A stretch of 5,458 nucleotides of DNA, from the NCBI GenBank assembly GCA_031266495.1, contig JAISAX010000141.1, positions 1 through 5,458 on the forward strand. Reading direction: 5' to 3'. The DNA is from Opitutaceae bacterium. GTDB taxonomy: Bacteria; Verrucomicrobiota; Verrucomicrobiae; Opitutales; Opitutaceae. The position numbers and the translations under genes are program-made. The notes beneath the pieces are model-generated. The model did no database searches. It was given only the letters and a program-made list of their open reading frames with translations, and had not been told where the DNA came from. The stretch's first letter is position 1; every line of letters begins with the position of its first letter. This document shows, in pieces, positions 1 to 5,419 of the stretch.

Positions 1-56
1 GCATAGCGCACCACCTCGTGCCGCAACGCAAACTTCTCTGGACTGATTTTGCTCAT
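1..56 (-). CDS. Transposase N-terminus, partial (runs off the window)
   Basis: The reverse strand opens with ATG at 56..54 and reads MSKISPEKFALRHEVVRYA without a stop to the window edge. This resembles the start of helix-turn-helix plus integrase-core transposases of the IS3/IS481 type, which begin with a short 'SPEKFALRHE..RYA' segment before the DNA-binding helices; that assignment is from memory of the family. A GGGAG lies about 13 bases upstream of the ATG, a little far for a ribosome site. Only 18 full codons are visible, so the DDE catalytic core, the family and whether the gene is intact cannot be judged. The element would extend to the left, with its end in the region just upstream of this start. 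Confidence 0.5.
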   Translation of the reverse strand, partial: MSKISPEKFALRHEVVRY

Positions 57-99
57 CGCTTGATAAAGGCTCCCGTGGGGGCCGGGTTGAATTTGCACA
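57..99 (-). mobile_element. Possible insertion-sequence terminal region
   Basis: Upstream of the transposase start, the reverse strand begins TGTGCAAATTCAACCC at position 99. A 5'-TGT end a few tens of bases before the transposase start is typical of IS3/IS481 elements. The partner inverted repeat lies outside the window, so this end cannot be confirmed and no target duplication can be tested. Confidence 0.3.
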
Positions 100-269
100 C
101 CTCTGCTTCACCTGTCGAAGCGCCCGGTTCCCACTCTTTTTTTCCTGAAGGCGGGCCATCCCTTTGCCTCCCAGCACCCTCAGATCCTTCAACTCTTCTC
201 TCTTCTTCTTCCTCTTCTTCTCTGGGTCAGAATCTATAGGGGTCTTTCTGATTCTCGGTAAAAATCCCG
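100..269. other. Gene-free stretch with a 31-nt pyrimidine run
   Basis: No credible gene is seen here. Open frames across it are rich in Ser and Pro because of the sequence composition, and the longer one runs into the tRNA. The only notable structure is an uninterrupted pyrimidine run at 193-223, built of CTT/TTC-like units. It could form a purine-rich strand or triplex-prone DNA, or be simple low-complexity sequence between the insertion element and the tRNA. Confidence 0.5.
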
Positions 270-297
270 TTGACGCCCTTCCGGGAGACCCTTTGCT
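270..297 (+). promoter_or_regulatory. Candidate sigma-70-type promoter for tRNA-Phe
   Basis: A TTGACG box at 270-275 is followed after 16 bases by TTTGCT at 292-297. This would place transcription start near 304, about ten bases before the mature tRNA 5' end. The -35 box is good (5 of 6 to consensus) and the -10 box is poor, so this is only a suggestion supported by position. Confidence 0.3.
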
Positions 298-314
298 GGA
301 CCACCTTTGCCCTT

Positions 315-390
315 GGCAAGATAGCTCAGTTGGTAGAGCAGGTGACTGAAAATCACCGTGTCCACGGTTCGATTCCGTGTCTTGCCACCA
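315..390 (+). tRNA. tRNA-Phe (anticodon GAA)
   Basis: A complete cloverleaf can be folded by eye. The 7-bp acceptor stem is GGCAAGA with TCTTGCC (315-321/380-386). The D arm has GCTC/GAGC (324-327/336-339) with loop AGTTGGTA. The anticodon stem is GGTGA/TCACC (341-345/353-357) with loop CTGAAAA. The 5-base variable region is followed by a T arm CACGG-TTCGATT-CCGTG. Loop positions 348-350 give anticodon GAA, decoding UUC/UUU as phenylalanine. The discriminator base is A387 and the CCA tail (388-390) is encoded in the DNA. No second copy of the tRNA 3' end is visible in the window, so no attL/attR pair is shown, although mobile-element debris follows directly. Confidence 0.97.
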
Positions 391-403
391 CTCTTTTACA
401 AAA

Positions 404-442
404 AAACCCGCGTTTCCGAAAAACGGACACGGGTTTCTTTTT
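404..442 (+). terminator. Rho-independent terminator of tRNA-Phe
   Basis: AAACCCG (404-410) pairs with CGGGTTT (430-436), with further inner pairing of TCCG with CGGA around an A-rich loop. The hairpin is followed by CTTTTT (437-442). It sits 13 bases after the tRNA CCA end, the expected place for the tRNA transcript to stop. Confidence 0.85.
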
Positions 443-445
443 ACA

Positions 446-519
446 GTAGAGTAGAGAGAGGGCCAGAGGCCGCCCTCTCCCTCGTCAAACCGGACGAGCG
501 GATTTCCCGCATCCGGCTT
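446..519 (-). ncRNA. Group II intron domains V and VI
   Basis: Domain V is at 519..487 on the minus strand. The lower stem AAGCCGGA pairs with TCCGGTTT (8 pairs with one G-U), a CG bulge follows on the 3' side, and the upper stem GCGG/CCGC closes around a GAAA-containing loop. This matches the conserved AGC-start, bulge and tetraloop plan of group II domain V; the upper stem has one U-U mismatch. The next hairpin pairs 481..472 with 463..454 (10 pairs, one G-U) around an 8-base loop and is the likely domain VI. It is followed by CTCTACTCTAC, where an unpaired A 7-8 bases before the end could be the branch point. The boundaries are manual. Confidence 0.8.
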
Positions 520-544
520 ACGCCACAAGATTCGGGCGAAGCAT

Positions 545-1206
545 TCACAGGACCTCCAGTCCAAGGTTATGAAGGTGTTCGTAGAGGCTGATTCCCTCCG
601 GAAGTTTATACCCGCGTTGACTGCGCCGTTTGAGGACGCCTGCCAGTCGTTGTCCGATCTGCCAGTTCAACCGCCGATATTCCCTGCGAGGGTGCCCTTG
701 GTTGTAATACGCTTTCCAGCCTCTGTAGTGCGTGTTGATTCTTTCTATCGTTTCTTTCAGCGGTTCTCTGTTGTGGCTTGTGGTGATGTTTTCCCTCAGC
801 CAGTCGCTTTGCTTTCGCATCGCTTTCTTCGAGGGATATTGCCTCCACCATTTGCGGTCTCTTCCGCACAGGTCTCGCTCCAGCCGGTGGCTGTATCCGA
901 GGAAGTCCACTGTCTGGCCCTCCTGGGTCGCCTTGATCACTCGGGGCTTCTCCCGGTTGATCTTCAACCCAAGCCAGCTTTCCAGTTTCTCTTCGCACCA
1001 TCCTACGATTCTTCGCCCCATGTATCGGGCCATCACTACAAAATCGTCGGCGTAGCGCACCAGCCGGGCATTCGCATACTGCGCGGGTCCGTCTTTCCGG
1101 TGGAAGGCTTTGTCGAACCAGTGCAGGTAGATGTTCGCCAGCAATTCCCAGTGGCCTTTGCCTTCCGTCCGGCTTCGGGATATATAGCCGTTTAGCTGCG
1201 CCGAGC
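545..1206 (-). pseudogene. ltrA: Group II intron reverse transcriptase/maturase, internally deleted
   Basis: Two reading frames carry pieces of one protein. The upstream piece (about 1206-1143) reads AAKRLYIPKPDGRQRPLGI, the RT motif-1 region. From 1144 a different frame begins LLANIYLHWFDKAF (motif 4), then YADD (1054..1043, the catalytic motif of domain 5), a VDFLGY thumb-proximal segment and a group II maturase (GIIM, domain X) segment with INTHYRGWKAYYNQ. It ends with TGA at 547..545. In LtrA-type proteins the two pieces are separated by about 110 residues, including the first catalytic Asp; these are missing here, so a deletion of roughly 330 bp has joined motif 1 to motif 4 out of frame. 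No HNH endonuclease domain follows domain X. The N-terminal region before motif 1 is also absent. The protein would have no RT activity; any maturase function from the C-terminal part is unlikely. Confidence 0.88.
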
Positions 1207-1211
1207 CGGTT

Positions 1212-1550
1212 GCAGGGTATGAGGCAGTGGAGCAATATATCGAGGAGGTGGCCGAGCCGAAGGTACACGTGACGCGGCTGAAGACCTGGCGAGGGTGGCG
1301 CCCGAAATGCGAGAAGGCGGTGGCCAGCACGCATCCGAGGCAGGTGTCGGAGGCCGGCGGAGCGGCGGGGACGCATCCGGGAGCCCGAGCGCAGGGAGTG
1401 GCGTGTGCGCTGAAGCATCAACCCGGGCTGTCGCTGGCGAAGACATCAGAGGCGATGAAGAGTTCGTGCGGAGTGAGGACAAGTCCCGGGGGACTGGCGC
1501 AGTTGTACCAGCGGGTGGCGGGCAAACCGGAGGACGATTACGAGCAGGTG
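1212..1550 (+). pseudogene. IS66-like transposase fragment
   Basis: The plus-strand frame running through GTG 1227 contains QYIEEVAEPKVHVTR, RGWRPKCEKAV, STHPRQVSEAGGAAG and TSPGGLAQLYQRVAGK. This order matches the N-terminal third of IS66-type transposases: a zinc-ribbon region, the 'HPRQVS..GAAG' segment, then the 'SPGGL' helix before the DDE domain. The zinc ribbon appears damaged: where CPKCGK is usual, this reads RPKCEK, consistent with TGC-to-CGC and GGG-to-GAG changes. Both ends are cut. The start is fused to the intron relic near 1205-1215, and recognisable similarity fades after EDDYEQV at about 1550, before any DDE residue. No terminal repeats are visible. This is a dead fragment; the family call is from pattern recognition. 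Confidence 0.65.
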
Positions 1551-1745
1551 CGCTACCCCGACTTCCGCTACTCGACCCAAGAAACGACTATTTTCGGGGG
1601 GACTGCGGCGCATAACCCGCTGATAAATCGCGCCTGATTTTTCCAAAGTGCGTGTAGTCCCGACCTTCGGAATGCTCGCGCGATCTATCAATGACTTGCT
1701 CCGCTCAATGGCCCCAGTCGCGGATGTCGGGCTAACACACGGCAT
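1551..1745. other. Unassigned sequence between transposase and hydrolase fragments
   Basis: I recognise no gene here. GC is close to half (31 of 60 bases at 1621-1680), lower than the flanking remnants. A minus-strand frame stays open across it but continues antisense through the hydrolase and reads nothing familiar. A plus-strand frame (about 1647-1800) also reads nothing known. The stretch is probably a fragment of another inserted element or decayed coding DNA; the boundary with the hydrolase is near 1740-1746. Confidence 0.5.
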
Positions 1746-3116
1746 GGGCGTTATCTGGAACGGGAAGACGGTACTACGTTCATCCCGGTGGGGCTCAATT
1801 TGAGTTTTCCGCGTTTTGCGAAAAACGCGGAGGACGGGCTGGCGTGTTATGGGGAATGGCTGCGCAAACTGGCGGCGAACGACGGCAATTTTTCCCGGCT
1901 TTGGCTGGGGCATCCGTTCTTCGATGTGGAACCGGAGCGGGCGGGCGTGTTTGCCGAGGCGGCGGCGGCGGAGCGGCTTGGCCGGGTGCTTGATCTGGCG
2001 TGATCGCTGGGGTTGCGAGCCAAGGTCACACTGGAGCATTTCCGTAGCCTGGAAACCGCGCCTGTCGCGGAAATCTTTCCGGGGGCGGCACGATTCGAAC
2101 GCGGCCAGTATCATCGCTCCGAGGGAGGACCGGCGGATACGATGGACGCATTTTGGCGGGAACCGGAGGCGCGGGCGTTTTATCTGAAAAAGCTCGACTG
2201 GCTGGCGGAGCGGTTTTCGGCGGAGCGGTATCCGGCGGCGATGGCATGGGAATTGTGGAACGAGATCAACGCTTCCCGGGGCCGTGGCCAAGAGGAGTGG
2301 ACGGAGCGGATGCTGCCGGAGTTGCGGGAGCGTTTCCCGCGTTGTCTCACGCTCCAGAGCCTGGGGAGTTTCTGTGGCGGGTCCGCGGAGCCGGCGTATC
2401 GCTGGTTGTGCGGACTACCGGGCAACGATGTGGCACAGGTTCACCGGTATCTTGATCCGGGCGCGGAGTGGGAGGTGTGCCGGGGGCCGGTCGATGTGCT
2501 GGCGGCTGACGCGGTGCGGGCGATGCGCGAATGGACGACGGACGGGAGGCGGCGTCCGGTGTTGCTGGCGGAGGGAGGCGCGGTGGAGGCGCATCACGCA
2601 GGGCCGTCGAGTCTCTATGAACGGGATCGTGAGGGGATCATTCTGCACGATGTGCTTTTCGCGCCGTTTTTTGCCGGAGCGGCAGGCTGCGGGCAGATAT
2701 GGCACTGGGACGTGTATGTGGCGCGGCATCGGCTTTGGTGGCATTTCGGGCGTTTCGCCCGCGCCATCGCGAGGTTCGATCCGGTTGCGGAAGGCGCGGA
2801 GCCGGTGTTTTGGGAAACATCGCGGTTGCGGGTGTATGCGTTGCAGGGCAGGAATGTATCCTTGATTTGGTTACGGGATCGCCGGTGCGACTGGAGGAGC
2901 GAACTGAAGGCTGGCCAGGAGGCCGTGCCGGTTGCGGGCGAGCACTTATGCCTTCCGCCCGATTTCGTCACCTCGGGGTTGGTCGGGTTTTATGATCCGT
3001 GGCGCGATTACGGATGGGCTGACCGGGAGGGACAGAACAGGGATGCAGGCATCGCCCTGCCGACTTTCACGCGATCCCTGGTCGTCAGATTGATGACGAA
3101 GTCGCCGTCGTACTGA
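1746..3116 (+). pseudogene. GH-A-type glycoside hydrolase (GH5-like), N-truncated, in-frame TGA
   Basis: One frame reads GRYLEREDGTTFIPVGLN at 1746-1799, the usual opening strand of a TIM-barrel glycosidase, and continues to a TGA at 3114-3116. Key sites are WELWNEIN, with the likely acid/base Glu at codon 2262-2264, a VHRY motif after strand 6, LLAEGG with the likely nucleophile Glu at 2571-2573, and IWHWD near the end of the barrel. A C-terminal beta segment ends in FTRSLVVRL. The family likely acts on beta-linked plant polysaccharides or oligosaccharides; substrate and exact family are not resolved. Two lesions are seen. There is no start codon or signal peptide, because the sequence changes to unrelated DNA near 1740. 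There is also a TGA at 2001-2003 in VLDLA*SLGLRAK, where Trp (TGG) is likely. No other stops or frameshifts occur. TTG 2013 or ATG 2142 could reinitiate, but that product would lack the first barrel strands. Confidence 0.75.
2001..2003 (+). other. In-frame TGA interrupting the hydrolase frame
   Basis: Codons on both sides stay in the same frame and both read as barrel sequence, so a single substitution (TGG to TGA) explains the break without an indel. It could be a true nonsense mutation, a base-calling error, or much less likely a recoded codon; other genes in the window end normally with TGA. Confidence 0.8.
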
Positions 3117-3214
3117 TGCTTCATTCTACGGACGAGGCGGCGAGTTTGGCGCGCAGGCAGAGCGGGGATGACTTTATTTTAGGGCCTGTGCTGCGCGCCG
3201 CCGGTTTGCCCCGG
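3117..3214. other. Convergent intergenic region, no clear terminator
   Basis: This is the space between the hydrolase stop and the lysA stop. Short GC-rich complementary pieces occur (CCGG on both sides of GGCAAA on the minus strand), but I see no strong stem with a T-run in either direction. Confidence 0.4.
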
Positions 3215-4480
3215 TTATCCCTCGAAGGTTTTTAATGACTCGAAATCGAGCGTGGCGAAGTAGTCCGCGATGGTCTCGGCACGGCGGATTCGCACCACTT
3301 CGCCGCTTTCGCGCAGGAGGAGTTCGGCGGAGCGGAGCTTGGCGTTGTAGTTGAAACCCATGGCATGACCGTGCGCACCGGCGTCGTGGATGATGACCAA
3401 GTCGCCCGGCTCCACGCGCGGCAGGGCACGGTCGATGGCAAACTTGTCGTTGTTCTCGCAAAGCGAACCGGTCACGTCGCAAACAAAATCGTGCGGCAGG
3501 CGCTCCCTGGCCGGCACGGTTATGTGATGATACGCGCCGTACAGAGCCGGACGCATCAGGTTGGCCATGCACGCGTCGAGGCCGACGTATTCCTTGTATG
3601 TGCTTTTCCGATGCAGGACGCGGCTCACCAGCCAGCCGTAGGGACCGGTGACCATGCGGCCGCATTCCATACGGATGTCGAGCGGCGCAAGGCCGGCCTT
3701 TTCGATTTTCCTGGCGTAAAGTTCACGGATGCCCTCGCCGACGCGGCGCAGGTCAACCGGCTCCTGTTCCGGCTTGTAGGGGATGCCGATGCCGCCGCCG
3801 ATGTTCACGAACTCGAAACGGATGCCGAGTTGCGCGGAGAGTTCGGCCACGAGGTCGAAGAGGAGCTGCGCGGTTTCGATAAAGTAAGCGGCGTCCAGTT
3901 CGTTGGAGGCGACCATGGTGTGGAGGCCGAAGCGCTTCACGCCCTTGTCGCGCAGGATGCGGTAGCCCTCGAAAAGTTGGCCGCGCGTGAAACCGTATTT
4001 CGCTTCCTCGGGGTGGCCGATGATCGCGTTGCCCGCCTTGAGTTTGCCGGGGTTGTAGCGGCAGCAAACCAGCTCCGGCAGGCCAGCGTGCTTTTCCAGA
4101 AACGGGATGTGCGTGATGTCGTCGAGGTTGACGATCGCGCCGAGTTTCACCGCCGCGACGAATTCCTCCGCGGGCGTGTCGTTCGAGGTAAAAATGATCT
4201 CCTCGCCGCGCATGCCGACCGACTCGGAGAGCACCAGTTCCGGAAGCGACGAGCAATCCATGCCGAAGCCTTCCGACTTCAGGATTTTCAGGATGAAGGG
4301 GGTGGGGTTGGCCTTGACGGCGAAGTGTTCGTGGAATCCGGGGTTCCATGCGAAGGCGGCCTTGAGGGCGCGGGCGTTGGCGCGGATCGCGGCTTCGTCG
4401 TAAATGTGAAACGGCGTGGCGTGCGTTTGCGCAAGCTCTTCGAGTTGCGCGGCGCTGAGCGGGAATGTTTTTTTCGGCAT
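3215..4480 (-). CDS. lysA: Diaminopimelate decarboxylase
   Basis: PLP-dependent fold-III (alanine racemase-like barrel) decarboxylase of 421 residues, the usual LysA length. It converts meso-diaminopimelate to L-lysine and CO2 in the cytoplasm, the last step of lysine synthesis. The N-terminal barrel (about 20-285) has HFAVKANPTP with PLP-lysine K56, a glycine-rich phosphate-binding NIGGGIGIPY (226-235) and MECGR (271-275), equivalent to the common EPGR. The C-terminal beta domain has GSLCENND (338-345), with the catalytic Cys341-Glu342 pair supplied across the dimer, and AGAHGHAMGFNYN (367-379). Two sites differ from the textbook pattern: GLHTMV where GLHFHIGS is usual, and GAHG where GAYG is usual. 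This suggests a divergent branch, and specificity is inferred. I chose ATG 4480..4478 (MPKKTFPL) because the 38-residue upstream extension looks non-coding; no clear Shine-Dalgarno precedes it. It appears monocistronic. Confidence 0.88.
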   Translation of the reverse strand: MPKKTFPLSAAQLEELAQTHATPFHIYDEAAIRANARALKAAFAWNPGFHEHFAVKANPTPFILKILKSEGFGMDCSSLPELVLSESVGMRGEEIIFTSNDTPAEEFVAAVKLGAIVNLDDITHIPFLEKHAGLPELVCCRYNPGKLKAGNAIIGHPEEAKYGFTRGQLFEGYRILRDKGVKRFGLHTMVASNELDAAYFIETAQLLFDLVAELSAQLGIRFEFVNIGGGIGIPYKPEQEPVDLRRVGEGIRELYARKIEKAGLAPLDIRMECGRMVTGPYGWLVSRVLHRKSTYKEYVGLDACMANLMRPALYGAYHHITVPARERLPHDFVCDVTGSLCENNDKFAIDRALPRVEPGDLVIIHDAGAHGHAMGFNYNAKLRSAELLLRESGEVVRIRRAETIADYFATLDFESLKTFEG

Positions 4481-4491
4481 TTTGGTTGTCG

Positions 4492-4509
4492 GTGTAATCA
4501 GTGTAATCA
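4492..4509. repeat. 9-bp perfect tandem repeat upstream of lysA
   Basis: GTGTAATCA occurs twice head to tail (TGATTACAC in the lysA direction), ending 12 bases before the lysA ATG. It covers the usual ribosome-binding position without providing a Shine-Dalgarno site. Confidence 0.85.
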
Positions 4510-4600
4510 GGTGCGGATACGAACCGGTCGTTTTTCCGGGACCGGGTTGCAAAAAGCAAGCACGCGCGAAGCCCGGGTTCCGTTCCGGGTGCACCCATCC

Positions 4601-4626
4601 GTTCCGGCGTAATGTTCCTGCGTAAT
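4601..4626. repeat. 13-bp tandem repeat with one mismatch
   Basis: GTTCCGGCGTAAT (4601-4613) is followed at once by GTTCCTGCGTAAT (4614-4626). The two copies differ at a single base. Confidence 0.85.
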
Positions 4627-4687
4627 TTCTGTCTTGTCAGGCGAGACCTTCCCTCGAGTAAGGTGCGAGGTTCCTGTCAATCCATAT

Positions 4688-5362
4688 ATGAAATCTTTAT
4701 CCTCTTCTGAAACCGGGGCTTTGCGTATCCTGAAAAGAACACTCAAATCGATGGTGGAACCATCTGCTCCCGCAAAGTCCGCCGGCGCGCTAAATCCGCC
4801 AGTGCTTTGCCAGTTGAAAATCCGTTTGCTCGGCACACGTCCGCACATCTGGCGGCGTGTCACGGTGCCAGGGGACATAACATTGCCGCGTTTGCATGAT
4901 GTCATCCAGATCGCCATGGGCTGGGACGATGCCCATCTCTACCAATTCGTATTCAGGAAAACTGTCTATGAAGTGAAGGGCGACTGGAACGAGGATGCCG
5001 GTTTTCGGAGAAGGGAGATTTTTGATGTTTCCAAATTTCGCCTTGGAGATTTTGTCCACGCGAAGGGCGATCGTTTGTCATACAAATACGATATGGGGGA
5101 TGACTGGGATCATGCTTTGCTTGTGGAGAAATGGACGCCTTGCGAGGTGCGTCCGAAGTGTGCCGCGTGCCTTGCCGGCGCCCGTGCCTGCCCGCCTGAG
5201 GATTGCGGTGGTGTTTACGGGTTTTACAGAAATCTTGAGATTTTGAATGATCCCGGACATCCCGAACGCGAAGAGCTTGTCGAGTGGTTGGGCGACGAGT
5301 TCGACGAGGAGTTTTTCGACATCGACACTGTTTCCGGACAACTGGCCCGGCTGCGCGTGTGA
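4688..5362 (+). CDS. pRiA4b ORF-3 family protein
   Basis: The 224-residue product matches the plasmid pRiA4b ORF-3-like family (PF07929) in its order of motifs. These are QLKIRLLGTRPHIWRRV (42-58), the beta strand and 'IWRR' that open the domain; LPRLHDVIQIAMGWDDAHLYQF (66-87); YKYDMGDDWDH (132-142); and an acidic EREELVEWLGDEFDEEFFD tail. The molecular role of this family is not established. Five cysteines (152, 158, 161, 168, 173) lie in a short segment ending ACPPEDCGG, so a metal site is possible. The first 35 residues before the domain are Ser/Lys-rich and look unstructured. Start choice is uncertain: ATG 4688 has only GAGG 17 bases upstream, and ATG 4751 would trim the leader without touching the domain. 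It is soluble, with no signal or membrane segment. It is divergent from lysA and nothing links the two functionally. Confidence 0.85.
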   Translation: MKSLSSSETGALRILKRTLKSMVEPSAPAKSAGALNPPVLCQLKIRLLGTRPHIWRRVTVPGDITLPRLHDVIQIAMGWDDAHLYQFVFRKTVYEVKGDWNEDAGFRRREIFDVSKFRLGDFVHAKGDRLSYKYDMGDDWDHALLVEKWTPCEVRPKCAACLAGARACPPEDCGGVYGFYRNLEILNDPGHPEREELVEWLGDEFDEEFFDIDTVSGQLARLRV

Positions 5363-5398
5363 GCCAGTCGTTTGTCCGTGCGGAGGGCGGGGCGGAGC

Positions 5399-5419
5399 GG
5401 GGGGGGGGGGGGGGGGGGG
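5399..5419 (+). repeat. 21-bp poly-G homopolymer
   Basis: Twenty-one consecutive G residues lie 36 bases after the ORF-3 family stop codon, inside a G-rich stretch. Such tracts slip during replication and can also arise as a sequencing or assembly artefact near a contig end. Confidence 0.9.

Larger units (their letters stand above)
446..1210 (-). mobile_element. Group II intron relic, 5' truncated
   Basis: On the minus strand this stretch carries, in order, the remains of an intron-encoded reverse transcriptase/maturase, then domain V and a domain VI-like hairpin. The 3' boundary is placed at about 446, because the reverse strand ends in TACTCTAC after the domain VI stem, as group II introns usually end in AY. 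It abuts the tRNA-Phe terminator tail within about four bases. The 5' side is lost: no ribozyme domains I-III or GUGYG 5' end are seen, and similarity stops near 1205-1215 where an IS66-like fragment begins on the other strand. Loss of the 5' part could come from incomplete target-primed reverse transcription or from later deletion. It cannot splice or move on its own. Confidence 0.85.
4481..4687. promoter_or_regulatory. Divergent intergenic region with repeats and palindrome
   Basis: It must contain the promoters of both lysA and the divergent gene. Visible structures are a perfect 9-bp tandem repeat GTGTAATCA (4492-4509), a CCGTTCCGG repeat at 4580-4588 and 4599-4607, a palindrome GGGTGCACCC (4587-4596) between those copies, and a 13-bp tandem repeat with one mismatch (4601-4626). 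A weak plus-strand promoter could be TTGTCA at 4634-4639 with TAAGGT at 4659-4664 (19-base spacing). No riboswitch such as the lysine L-box fold was recognised; the region before lysA is too short for one. Confidence 0.45.

Noticed and set aside
18..349. Short plus-strand frames upstream of and into the tRNA
   Set aside because: They are Ser-rich because of the pyrimidine run, have no ribosome site, and one overlaps the tRNA.
315..390. tRNA-Phe as an integrase attachment site
   Set aside because: No integrase gene and no second copy of the tRNA 3' end are visible; the adjacent elements are intron and IS types that do not use such sites.
569..1195. Plus-strand open frame (208 codons) over the intron
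   Set aside because: It is the antisense shadow of the RT/maturase; the YADD, GIIM and domain V signals are all on the minus strand.
1446..2291. Minus-strand open frame (281 codons)
   Set aside because: It runs antisense across the transposase fragment, the unknown segment and the hydrolase, reads as Arg/Pro-rich composition and has no recognised motif.
3116..3235. 38-codon plus-strand frame overlapping the hydrolase stop (TGATG)
   Set aside because: The overlap looks like translational coupling, but the frame runs into the lysA 3' end and encodes nothing recognisable.
3365..4612. Long plus-strand open frame (415 codons) opposite lysA
   Set aside because: It is antisense to a well-supported LysA, shows no domain pattern, and is a typical effect of GC-rich codon use on the opposite strand.
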